From Erythrobacter insulae (lineage in GTDB: Bacteria; Pseudomonadota; Alphaproteobacteria; Sphingomonadales; Sphingomonadaceae), in NCBI RefSeq assembly GCF_007004095.1, contig NZ_VHJK01000001.1, positions 1,306,501 through 1,370,500 on the forward strand: DNA of 64,000 nucleotides, given 5' to 3'. The notes beneath the pieces were generated by a model. That model saw nothing but the letters and a program-made list of their open reading frames with translations. It was not told where the DNA came from and searched no databases. The position numbers were made by a program, and so were the translations under genes. Below are positions 17,773 through 25,410 of this stretch, piece by piece; position 1 is the first letter of the stretch, and each line of letters opens with the position of its first letter.

Positions 17773-18999
17773 CTAAGAGATTATCCCGACCGCTTTGCCA
17801 GCCCGTTCAAACATCTGAAGAATGGTTTGCACTTCTTCTGCCGAATGCTCAGCGCACAATGAGCAGCGCAGTAAGGTCATGCCAGCCGGCGTCGCCGGTG
17901 GACGCGCGAGATTGACGTAGAGGCCTTCCTTCAGGAGAGCCTCCCACATCATCGCGCCCTGTTGCAGATCGGGCATAATAACCGCGATGATCGCGCTTTG
18001 CGCTTCGGGTGTGCCGATATCAAATCCGAGATCACGCAAACCTTTGTGCAGAGTTTTCGAATTCTCCCACAGATGCGCGCGCTTGTTCGAGCCGTGCATC
18101 AGTTTGCGAATTGATGTCGCAGACGTTGCGACTACGCTGGGTGGGAGGCTGGCGGTAAAGACATAAGGCCGACAAACAAGGCGCATGATGTCGAACTTCG
18201 GATGGTTTGAAACGCAAAAACCGCCGACGGTTCCAACACTTTTCGAGAATGTGCCGATGATGAAATCACAATCATCCATGACACCTTGCTCTTCAGCAAC
18301 ACCGCGGCCATTCTCGCCAATAAAGCCCATGGAGTGCGCTTCATCGACAAGCACCATGGCGCCATACTTCTTGGAGACAGCAACCATCTCTTTCAGCGGC
18401 GCAACGTCGCCCATCATTGAATAAACGCCTTCAAGAATAACAAGTTTGCCCGCGCCTTCCGGAATGCGCCGCAATCGTTTTTCTAGCGCTTCTACGTTGT
18501 TGTGGCGGAAGGGTACGATCTCAGCGTTGCCCATGGCACAGCCATCATAAATCGAGGCGTGACTGTCGATGTCGAGAATGACATAATCGCCTTTGCCAGC
18601 GATGGTCGAAATTATCCCGAGATTGGCCTGATACCCGGTCGAAAAAACCATGGCATGATCCATGCCGTAAAATTCTCTAAGCGCGTCTTCGCACTCCTTG
18701 TGCCCTTGAAAAGTACCATTCAAGACGCGGCTTCCGGTGGTACCGGACCCGTAATCGGCCAACGCCTGCTTTCCCGCTTCAAGAACGTCGGGATCGAAGG
18801 TCATGCCCATGTAATTGTAGGTGCCTAGCAAAATAGTGTCGCGCCCGTTGCATATCGCACGGGTCGGCGACAATACCTTCTCCATCACCAGATTATACGG
18901 GTCTTCAACACCGCTCGCGAGCAATGTCTCACGGGTCTGGATGATATCGTCGAATTTCGAAAACAGATCGCCTGCCGGCGCGGTAACAGTATCAGTCAT
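17773..18999 (-). CDS. spt: serine palmitoyltransferase
   Basis: PLP-dependent alpha-oxoamine synthase condensing serine with a palmitoyl thioester to 3-ketodihydrosphingosine, the first step of sphingolipid synthesis, 408 aa and cytosolic/peripheral. Active-site residues align with the well-studied Sphingomonas enzyme at a constant offset of 12: His147 (stacks on PLP), Asp219 and His222 (VDEAH), and the PLP lysine Lys253 in GTFSKSVG. The start ATG 18999 follows AAAGGC. It lies 14 bp after the acyl carrier protein gene on the same strand. Sphingolipids replace much of the lipid A in this group. Confidence 0.94.
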   Translation of the reverse strand: MTDTVTAPAGDLFSKFDDIIQTRETLLASGVEDPYNLVMEKVLSPTRAICNGRDTILLGTYNYMGMTFDPDVLEAGKQALADYGSGTTGSRVLNGTFQGHKECEDALREFYGMDHAMVFSTGYQANLGIISTIAGKGDYVILDIDSHASIYDGCAMGNAEIVPFRHNNVEALEKRLRRIPEGAGKLVILEGVYSMMGDVAPLKEMVAVSKKYGAMVLVDEAHSMGFIGENGRGVAEEQGVMDDCDFIIGTFSKSVGTVGGFCVSNHPKFDIMRLVCRPYVFTASLPPSVVATSATSIRKLMHGSNKRAHLWENSKTLHKGLRDLGFDIGTPEAQSAIIAVIMPDLQQGAMMWEALLKEGLYVNLARPPATPAGMTLLRCSLCAEHSAEEVQTILQMFERAGKAVGIIS

Positions 19000-19013
19000 G
19001 GGCAAAGCCTTTA

Positions 19014-19256
19014 TCAGCTATCCTGCAGTTTGTGCACCGCTGAGACGAGCAGTCCGTAATTTTCGATCTCTGCCTGTTGATTCATGCTGATGATGATATC
19101 GAATTCATCTTCGATCTCAGCCACGAAATCCATCACAGTGAGACTGTCGAATTCGAGGTCATTGGCAAAGGTGGTCGCTGCGCTGATTTCGACGCCTTTT
19201 TTGTTGAAAGGCTCGATAAGTGCGCGGATCCGTGTGTCGACTTCGGCTTCGGTCAT
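19014..19256 (-). CDS. acyl carrier protein dedicated to serine palmitoyltransferase
   Basis: An 80-residue acidic acyl carrier protein with the phosphopantetheine serine at Ser38 in EFDSLTVMDFV. It sits directly upstream of spt and is almost certainly co-transcribed. In Sphingomonas wittichii an ACP encoded beside spt is known as its acyl donor (from memory), and the same role is likely here. It is distinct from the housekeeping AcpP, which would be in the fatty acid synthesis cluster. Confidence 0.93.
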   Translation of the reverse strand: MTEAEVDTRIRALIEPFNKKGVEISAATTFANDLEFDSLTVMDFVAEIEDEFDIIISMNQQAEIENYGLLVSAVHKLQDS

Positions 19257-19397
19257 AATGAAACAGTTTCTTTCGATTTGAATATCAAGCGCTGCATTAG
19301 ATAGCGTTACGGCTGCAAAGCGGCTGTGGATGCGCCTTGTCAAGTTTTCGCGCCGCTGGCACATCGTCTTGCAGATGTGATTTGGGGGTGAAATACC

Positions 19398-19997
19398 GTG
19401 GCGCAAGACAAGAGCGATCGGTCGGGACAGGTTACGGGCCCGGTTGCAGGGCACGTTGCGGGGCACGTTACCGGCGACGGCGAAGAGCCAGCGGTTTATT
19501 CTGCCAACGCCATTCATCTGGTCCGAACGGCACAATTAAACACGCTCACTCTGTCGCAAATGGCCGATCAAAAGGCGAATATCCTCATCGGTGCTACATT
19601 TGTGGTATTCTCGTTGTCGGTGACGCGCCTGCTGGGCAGCGAGATCACATTGGCGACGGTATGTTTGGCGCTGACAGCCTTTGTCTCTTCGCTGTTCGCG
19701 GTTCTTTCAGTTTTGCCAACAACGAACCGAATGGATCCCAAAAACAAAAACTTCAACATCCTGTTTTTCGGACATTTCACCGGAATGGACGAAGAGCAAT
19801 GGAAGCAAAAATTGCTGACAGAGTTCCAGGCTGATGAGACGGTTTACCGGGCAATGCTGCGTGATGTGTACCAGAACGGTCAGGTGCTTTACGGAAAGAA
19901 ATACCGCTATCTTGCCTATGCATACCGAATTTTCCTGAGCGGCCTGTTCGTGACCATGGTCGTTTATGCCAGCGAGTTCGCGATATCGCTGCGTTAG
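19398..19997 (+). CDS. orphan membrane protein of the Pycsar effector (PycTM/DUF5706) type
   Basis: A 199-residue membrane protein. After a Gly/Val/His-rich N-terminal stretch, the family hallmark ADQKANILIGATFVVFS (56-72) begins the first of two hydrophobic hairpin segments (about 62-79 and 84-106). A cytoplasmic middle part with FNILFFGHFTGM and YQNGQVLYGKKYRYL follows, and a third segment covers 174-193. PycTM proteins respond to cyclic pyrimidine nucleotides in antiphage Pycsar systems; no nucleotide cyclase is nearby, so a defence role is unproven. GTG 19398 is the start, preceded by GGGGGTG. Its end overlaps the convergent receiver gene by 4 bp. Confidence 0.75.
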   Translation: MAQDKSDRSGQVTGPVAGHVAGHVTGDGEEPAVYSANAIHLVRTAQLNTLTLSQMADQKANILIGATFVVFSLSVTRLLGSEITLATVCLALTAFVSSLFAVLSVLPTTNRMDPKNKNFNILFFGHFTGMDEEQWKQKLLTEFQADETVYRAMLRDVYQNGQVLYGKKYRYLAYAYRIFLSGLFVTMVVYASEFAISLR

Positions 19998-20362
19998 ACC
20001 GGTAACAGCTCTTTGACCGCATTCATGAACGGCATGATCGAAACAGGTTTGGATAAATAGCCAGAGGCCCCCGCTGCGCGAATGCGCTCTTCATCGCCCT
20101 TGGCCGCAAAGGCAGTAACAGCCAGCACCGGAATTTGCGCCAGAACCAGATCGCGCTGCGCCGCTTCGATTAGGTCAACGCCCGAAATACCCGGCAATTG
20201 AATGTCCATGATGATCAAATCCGGGTTTACCGAGCGCGCCGTTTCCAGCACGCTTTCACCGTCAGCAACAGGCTCCACTTCGAAACCGTTGGCCTTCAGA
20301 ACGTCGCAGAACAATTTTCGGTTGAGGTCATTGTCCTCGACAACCATTATTCGCTTTGCCAC
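19994..20362 (-). CDS. divK: single-domain response regulator, DivK-like
   Basis: A 122-residue stand-alone receiver domain with acidic pocket Glu9-Asp10, phosphoacceptor Asp53 in LIIMDIQLPG, Thr/Ala switch region (LAVTAFA) and Lys in YLSKP. DivK controls CtrA activity through DivL/CckA in alphaproteobacteria; ctrA itself lies about 25 kb away in this window. The likely start is GTG 20362, preceded by GGGGTGAG. In many relatives divK is followed by pleD, which is not the case here, so a paralogous receiver is possible. Confidence 0.85.
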   Translation of the reverse strand: MAKRIMVVEDNDLNRKLFCDVLKANGFEVEPVADGESVLETARSVNPDLIIMDIQLPGISGVDLIEAAQRDLVLAQIPVLAVTAFAAKGDEERIRAAGASGYLSKPVSIMPFMNAVKELLPV

Positions 20363-20427
20363 TGCTCACCCCGATCCATCCAGTTTCCTCAACCTAACCT
20401 GACCAAGAGGCTGCTACAATCCCGCTT

Positions 20428-20706
20428 ATGGACGATCCTACACCCCGCTCTGCGCCTTTATCCTCTACCACCCTTGCTCTGGCTGTGCTGGGCTGGGTGC
20501 TCGAGAATGACGAGCGCGCGGAACGATTCCTCAGCCTTACGGGTTTGACCCCTGACACTTTGCGCGCCGGTTTGGATAATCCGTCCATTCTGGCGGCCCC
20601 GCTCGATTTTCTTGCCAACCACGAACCCGATCTGATCCGCGCTGCCGAAGCATTGGCCGTCACGCCAGAGGAATTGATCGCGGCACGTCAGGAGTTATCC
20701 CAATGA
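20428..20706 (+). CDS. DUF3572 family protein
   Basis: Small 92-residue, mostly helical, acidic protein of the alphaproteobacterial DUF3572 family, whose function is unknown. The recognisable core runs LALAVLGWVLENDERAERFL, then a region ending in LDFLANHEPDL. It is the first gene of a five-gene run in which every stop and start overlap as ATGA, beginning here at 20703-20706. Confidence 0.85.
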   Translation: MDDPTPRSAPLSSTTLALAVLGWVLENDERAERFLSLTGLTPDTLRAGLDNPSILAAPLDFLANHEPDLIRAAEALAVTPEELIAARQELSQ

Positions 20707-21332
20707 ATCGCCCGCTAATTATATCCGATTGCGATGAAGTGCTGCTGCACATGGTCGTTCCGTTCAAAGAATGGCTGGAGGAAAGCCAGGGTATTATTTT
20801 CAACCTTGATGGCGCGAATTTTGCCGAGGCGCTGCGCTGGCAGAAAAGCGGTACTTTACTTGAGGCGCACGAGGTGTGGCGGATGCTGGGCGGGTTCTTC
20901 GATACTGAAATGAGCCGGCAAATGCCGATTTCCGGCGCTGTTGAGTCGATCAACACGCTGGCGCAGCATGCCGATATCGTCATCCTCACCAATCTGGTTG
21001 ATAAACGCCGCGAGATGCGCGCCGAACAGCTGGCCGAACACGGCATCCACGCGCCAGTCTACACCAACCAGGGGCCAAAAGGCCCTGCGTTGCAAAAAAT
21101 CGTAGAGGAATTGTCGCCAAGCCGCGCCTTTTTCATCGATGATTTGCCGCAGCATCACCATTCTGTGTCGGAAACGACGCCTGACGTGGTGCGTCTGCAT
21201 ATGTGCGGCGAACCAATGGTCGCTGGCGCGATCGATTGCGCGCACAAGGCCGGACATGCCGATGCCCGGATCGACCGATGGACCGAAGCGTTGCCATGGT
21301 TGATGACAAAACTGGAGGAAACCCCCGCATGA
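20703..21332 (+). CDS. HAD-superfamily hydrolase
   Basis: A 209-residue cytoplasmic protein with the haloacid dehalogenase fold. Motif I is ISDCDEVLL (Asp9, Asp11), motif II ILTNL, and the last acidic motif FFIDDLPQHH. This supports a phosphatase activity on a small molecule, but the substrate is not identifiable. It overlaps both neighbours by 4 bp. The adjacent glycerophosphodiesterase and RidA suggest metabolite salvage or clean-up (inference). Confidence 0.82.
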   Translation: MNRPLIISDCDEVLLHMVVPFKEWLEESQGIIFNLDGANFAEALRWQKSGTLLEAHEVWRMLGGFFDTEMSRQMPISGAVESINTLAQHADIVILTNLVDKRREMRAEQLAEHGIHAPVYTNQGPKGPALQKIVEELSPSRAFFIDDLPQHHHSVSETTPDVVRLHMCGEPMVAGAIDCAHKAGHADARIDRWTEALPWLMTKLEETPA

Positions 21333-21784
21333 GTATCGAAGCGCGTTTGAACGAACTCGGCATTGTGCTGCCCGAAGCGGCCGCCCCCGTGGCAAGTTAT
21401 ATGCCGGTGGTCGTGCAGGGCGGTTTTGCCCATGTTTCTGGTCAGCTGCCGTTTATCAATGGTGAGCTCGCAACGGGCCGGTTGGGCGAAGACGTAGACC
21501 TCGAAGGGGGCATGGCAGCAGCGCGCGCCTGCGGGTTGATGATCCTTGCGCAGTTGAAAGCTGCTGGCTTGCTCGAACAGGTCGAACGGGTCGTGAAGCT
21601 CGGCGCATTTGTTAGCTCTACAACCGATTTTACAGATCAGCCCAAGGTCGCCAATGGCGCATCGGACCTGATGTTCGAAGTCTTCGGCGAAAAGGGTCGT
21701 CATGCCCGCGCCGCTGTGGGCGTGCCTGTCTTGCCGCTCGGCGCAGCGGTTGAGGTTGATGCGGTGATTGCAGTTTCTGAATGA
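21329..21784 (+). CDS. RidA family protein (enamine/imine deaminase or YjgF-like)
   Basis: A 151-residue protein of the YjgF/YER057c/UK114 family, longer subgroup close to the endoribonuclease L-PSP type. Members hydrolyse reactive enamine/imine intermediates from PLP enzymes. Typical segments are GFAHVSGQLPF and FTDQPKVANGASDLMFEVFGE, ending GVPVLPLGAAVEVDAVI. Whether the Arg that defines active RidA is present is uncertain in this subgroup; the usual Arg lies within the final strand region (HARAAVGV). It overlaps both neighbours as ATGA. Confidence 0.88.
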   Translation: MSIEARLNELGIVLPEAAAPVASYMPVVVQGGFAHVSGQLPFINGELATGRLGEDVDLEGGMAAARACGLMILAQLKAAGLLEQVERVVKLGAFVSSTTDFTDQPKVANGASDLMFEVFGEKGRHARAAVGVPVLPLGAAVEVDAVIAVSE

Positions 21785-22509
21785 AGACACCCCGCGTCCC
21801 AGACTGGCTGACTGGTTGGGAATATGCCCATCGCGGATTGCACAGCGAAGGCGTGCCGGAAAACTCTCTCGCCGCAGCGCAGGCCGCGATTGCAGCAGGC
21901 ATGGGGATCGAATGCGATATTCAGCGCAGCATGGATGGCAAGCCGATCGTGCTGCATGATTGGGACCTCAAACGGCTTACAGGCCTCACCGGTGCGACGG
22001 GTTCTCATTCAGCCGATCAACTGCAGCAACTACGCTATATCGGGTCTGACGAAGGGCCGGTTGCGTTCGATGATTTGTTGCAAATTGTTGCCGGGCGCGT
22101 CCCCATCCTGATCGAAATCAAGTCAAAGCCCGGATATGACGTTGCGCCTTCGTGCAAGGCGGTGGCCGCTGAGTTGCAATCTTACCATGGTGACTTTGCA
22201 GTGATGAGCTTCGACCCCGAAGTAGCCATCTGGTTTCGCGCACATGCACCAGAGATTCTTGCAGGATTGGTTATGCGCGAAGACGACATCGGCTATACCC
22301 CAACAGAGGCAGAGCGGCTGGCGGCTTTCGAAGCGGCGCAGCCTGATTTTCTGGCCTACCACATCGAGGCGCTTCCTAATGACTGGGTGGCCGATTTGCG
22401 CGCAGCCGGTTTGCCGATCCTCAGCTGGACTGTGAATTCATCTGAGACCCGCCTGCGTGCATTGGCGCAGGTTGATGCTCTGATCAGCGAAGGCGCGGGG
22501 CTGCCATGA
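21781..22509 (+). CDS. glycerophosphodiester phosphodiesterase
   Basis: A 242-residue cytoplasmic TIM-barrel enzyme hydrolysing glycerophosphodiesters to sn-glycerol 3-phosphate and an alcohol. The catalytic signature AHRGL…PENSLAA (residues 16-31), the metal-binding ECD (Glu44, Asp46) and VLHDWDLKRLT are intact, and LIEIK lies further along. No signal peptide is seen, so it probably acts on phospholipid head-group products inside the cell. Starts within the stop of the RidA gene. Confidence 0.9.
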   Translation: MKTPRVPDWLTGWEYAHRGLHSEGVPENSLAAAQAAIAAGMGIECDIQRSMDGKPIVLHDWDLKRLTGLTGATGSHSADQLQQLRYIGSDEGPVAFDDLLQIVAGRVPILIEIKSKPGYDVAPSCKAVAAELQSYHGDFAVMSFDPEVAIWFRAHAPEILAGLVMREDDIGYTPTEAERLAAFEAAQPDFLAYHIEALPNDWVADLRAAGLPILSWTVNSSETRLRALAQVDALISEGAGLP

Positions 22510-23660
22510 AGGCAGGTGACCCGCCCAAAGACGAGCTGACAGTGCGGCTTGCCCCCTCAGTTGGCTCGTTCGGGCGCGATGAATGGAATGCCCTTGGCGG
22601 GACGGATAACCCTTTTGTCAGTCACGAATTTCTCACCGCCATGGAAGATTCAGGCAGCGTGGGTAAAGGCACCGGCTGGGACCCTGTGCCAATCGCAATC
22701 ACTGATGCCGCCGATACCTTGCTTGGTGCCATGCCAAGCTACGCCAAGGGCCACAGCCAAGGCGAATATGTGTTCGACCATGCCTGGGCCGATGCGCTGC
22801 ACCGCGCAGGCGGGCAATATTATCCAAAGCTGCAAATCGCCGCGCCTTTTACGCCTGCTAACGGCCCGCGTCTGTTGCTCTCCGACGAGAAGCTCGCACC
22901 GCATTTGCTTAAGGGAGCAGAAGCTGTCTGCCTGCAAAACAATCTTTCCTCGGCCCATGCGACATTCGTTGATTCGGGCCAGATACCCCTGTTCGAAGCC
23001 GGCGATTGGTTGATCCGCGACGATATCCAGTTTCATTGGATCAACCGGGATTACGACAGCTTTGATGGCTTTCTAGGCGCGCTTACCTCTCGTAAACGCA
23101 AGGATTTGCGCAAAGAGCGCGCCAAGGCGGTCGAAGGATTGCGGATCGAACGGCTTAGCGGTGATGATATCAAGCCGCAGCATTGGGATGCGTTCTGGAT
23201 TTTCTATCAGGATACAGGCGCGCGCAAATGGGGCACGCCGTATCTCACCCGCGAGGCCTTTGATCTGCTGAGCGAGCGGATGGGTGACCGTATGGTGCTG
23301 ATCCTGGCTTACGCCGATGATACGCCAATTGCGGGCGCGCTTAATTTTGTCGGGTCAAAAGCGCTTTATGGCAGATATTGGGGATGCACGCAGGACGTGC
23401 GCTTTCTGCACTTTGAGCTGTGCTATTATCAGGCGATCGATATCGCCATCGAGATGGGTCTGCCACGGGTTGAGGCAGGGGCACAGGGCGGGCACAAATT
23501 GGCCCGTGGATATGAGCCGGTGCAGACACATTCAGCCCATTGGCTCGCTGATCCCGGCTTTCGAGCTGCGGTTGCCGATTTCCTCGAGCGGGAACGGCAA
23601 GGCGTGGCGAGTGACCAGCTGTTGCTTGATGAGCGCACGCCCTTCAAGACAGAAACTTAA
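22506..23660 (+). CDS. GNAT family N-acetyltransferase (DUF482, FemAB-like)
   Basis: A 384-residue protein of the DUF482 'peptidogalycan biosynthesis' group with FemAB/GNAT-type fold. The N-terminal half has NPFVSHEFLTAMEDSG and the C-terminal half LNFVGSKALYGRYWGC and FELCYYQAIDIAIEMGLPRVEAGAQGGHK, the conserved core of the group. The acceptor substrate is unknown. It is the last gene of the five-gene run and its stop overlaps the convergent Sel1-like gene by 4 bp. Confidence 0.85.
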   Translation: MKAGDPPKDELTVRLAPSVGSFGRDEWNALGGTDNPFVSHEFLTAMEDSGSVGKGTGWDPVPIAITDAADTLLGAMPSYAKGHSQGEYVFDHAWADALHRAGGQYYPKLQIAAPFTPANGPRLLLSDEKLAPHLLKGAEAVCLQNNLSSAHATFVDSGQIPLFEAGDWLIRDDIQFHWINRDYDSFDGFLGALTSRKRKDLRKERAKAVEGLRIERLSGDDIKPQHWDAFWIFYQDTGARKWGTPYLTREAFDLLSERMGDRMVLILAYADDTPIAGALNFVGSKALYGRYWGCTQDVRFLHFELCYYQAIDIAIEMGLPRVEAGAQGGHKLARGYEPVQTHSAHWLADPGFRAAVADFLERERQGVASDQLLLDERTPFKTET

Positions 23661-23986
23661 GCCGCTTTATAGCGCTCTTCGGCCAACCATTGCCGCGCGC
23701 GGCGCTGGGCCTCGGCGATTTCGCGAGCGGTCATTTCGTCAGAGACATCCGCACGGCACCAGCCGGCTTCTTCATGGCCGCGTGATGCAGCAATGTTGAA
23801 CCATTTATGTGCTTCGATCAGATCACTGACCACGCCATTGCTACCGGTTGAAAAGACGACGCCCAGATCAAACAGGGCGTTGATGTCACCATCCGCGGCT
23901 GAAGCGAGGCATTGCGCCACAACCGTATCAATTTCGGCGCTGTGGGCTGTTTCGTATTCGCCCCCGTTAAGCGGTGTAAGTTTCAT
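23657..23986 (-). CDS. Sel1-repeat-like small protein
   Basis: A 109-residue protein containing one or two Sel1-like helical repeats (ALFDLGVVFSTGSNGVVSDLIEAHKWFNIAASRGHEEA) followed by a basic helical tail. Sel1 proteins are usually adaptors; this short cytoplasmic form is widespread in sphingomonads and has no assigned role. The start at ATG 23986 gives MKLTPLNGG. It is the only gene of its transcript and ends inside the convergent GNAT gene. Confidence 0.82.
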   Translation of the reverse strand: MKLTPLNGGEYETAHSAEIDTVVAQCLASAADGDINALFDLGVVFSTGSNGVVSDLIEAHKWFNIAASRGHEEAGWCRADVSDEMTAREIAEAQRRARQWLAEERYKAA

Positions 23987-24288
23987 TTTTCATTCCCCGT
24001 TTCTGTTGCAATCCGCCCCCTCGCGGATCGGGCAACCACAGAAGTCGCGGATCATGGTCAACAAATAGTTAACGCCGATGAACCTTTTACAGGATTTCCA
24101 GAAAGGCCTTTCCCGTCAGGTCAGAACGGCTGATGAATTCAGCTCTCGGTGCAAAGCGGCTTGTGCCTGAGCACGAGCTTGCCTATAGGCCCGCCAAGCA
24201 GTGACAGATTGGGGTTTTGAGCATCGGCAACATTTCAGGTGCTTGAATGGGATAGTCTCGCGTGAAGTGATTGGGATAAGAGGATCAC
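23987..24288. other. 302-bp intergenic region upstream of dksA
   Basis: The gap separates the divergent Sel1-like and dksA genes. It contains one 8-bp hairpin (GCTTGTGC, loop CTGA, GCACGAGC, 24159-24178, one G-T pair) without a T run. I see no tRNA, no small gene and no clear promoter consensus. Confidence 0.4.
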
Positions 24289-24747
24289 ATGGCCACGGCG
24301 GCGTCTAAAGAAACAGAGATTCTCAGGAAAGCGAAGAGTATGCTCGCGCCGGATTACGTACCGAGCGAAGACGAAGAGTATATGAACGCGCAGCATCGCG
24401 CCTATTTCCAGATGCTGCTTATTGAATGGAAGCAATCGATCCGCGATGCCGCGGACCAAACGCTTCAATCGCTGGCTGATGGACCCATCCGCGAGGCCGA
24501 TCTGAACGATCGCGCTTCGAGCGAGACGGATTGGGGTATCGAACTGCGTACCCGAGATCGCCAACGTAAACTCGTCTCCAAGATTGAATCCGCGCTCCGC
24601 CGGATCGACGAAGGCGAATATGGCTATTGCGAAGTGACTGGCGATCCGATTGGTCTCAAACGTCTGATCGCGCGCCCGGTCGCCACCATGACCGTCGAAG
24701 CCCAGGAAGCGCATGAGCGGCGCGAGAAAGTCTCACGCGACAAATAA
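24289..24747 (+). CDS. dksA: RNA polymerase-binding transcription factor DksA
   Basis: A 152-residue DksA that binds the RNA polymerase secondary channel with ppGpp. The coiled-coil tip keeps the key Asp74 and Ala76 (NDRASSE). The zinc finger is degenerate: only Cys114 remains (YGYCEVTGDP), with Thr117, Thr135 and Ala138 at the other three ligand positions, as known for the single-cysteine DksA of Rhodobacter. ATG 24289 follows AAGAGGA. It stands alone. Confidence 0.95.
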   Translation: MATAASKETEILRKAKSMLAPDYVPSEDEEYMNAQHRAYFQMLLIEWKQSIRDAADQTLQSLADGPIREADLNDRASSETDWGIELRTRDRQRKLVSKIESALRRIDEGEYGYCEVTGDPIGLKRLIARPVATMTVEAQEAHERREKVSRDK

Positions 24748-24967
24748 CTGCGCTGAGCATTGCGGCCATATGTCACATGCGCCTCAACCCATCTCGTCTC
24801 AGTTTGGGACGGGTGCTGCTTCCTTCTGTGCTGACATTGTAAAATTTACGAAGCGTTTACCTCGAATACTTAGCTCGGATGCCGGTCGCTTCATGTCCGT
24901 TACGCCATGCCAGTCATGATCAGGGCGACCGATCGGTTAATTTTTGTGCCAAGGAGGCAATCCTACG

Positions 24968-25345
24968 ATGTCAGGTGTTGAAACAAGAACGGTGTCACGC
25001 GACAGCCTGTTTTTGCTCGCCGGTATTCGGGTGGAGCAGGACGACGAGGTGCATAAAGTGCGCGTCCGCAATCTGTCTGATGGCGGAATGATGGGCGAAG
25101 GGACAATCCGGGTTCAGCGCGGCAATCGTCTGGAAATCGAGCTGCGCAATGTCGGCAAGATCGAAGGATCGGTCGCCTGGGTCCAGGATAACCGTTTTGG
25201 CATCGCTTTCGATGAAGAGATCCGTTCAAATTTGGCGCGCAAACCAGCGAGCGAGGGCGCTGCGAGCGAGGCTCCCGCCAGCCAGACGTCTTGGGCTCAC
25301 CGGGCACCATCGGCACCCAAGCCGGAAACCCTGCGCAAAATCTGA
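24968..25345 (+). CDS. PilZ domain protein
   Basis: A 125-residue protein with a PilZ-like beta barrel (about residues 12-88: VRVRNLSDGGMMGEG, then GSVAWVQDNRFGIAFDEEI). The c-di-GMP-binding pattern is RxxxR followed by [DN]xSxxG: here NLSDGG is present and an N-terminal Arg pair is less clear, so binding is uncertain. A disordered Ala/Ser/Pro-rich tail ends the protein. ATG 24968 is supported by a perfect AAGGAGG 11 bp upstream. Confidence 0.85.
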   Translation: MSGVETRTVSRDSLFLLAGIRVEQDDEVHKVRVRNLSDGGMMGEGTIRVQRGNRLEIELRNVGKIEGSVAWVQDNRFGIAFDEEIRSNLARKPASEGAASEAPASQTSWAHRAPSAPKPETLRKI

Positions 25346-25410
25346 AACTTCTGTAACCGATATAGGCCGCGGCGCTGGCCTCATTGCGCGGGTCTGCTAA
25401 TCAAGTCCGC

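Noticed and set aside
24748-24967. Imperfect hairpin between dksA and the PilZ gene considered as a terminator
   Set aside because: Stem contains several mismatches and no T run follows.
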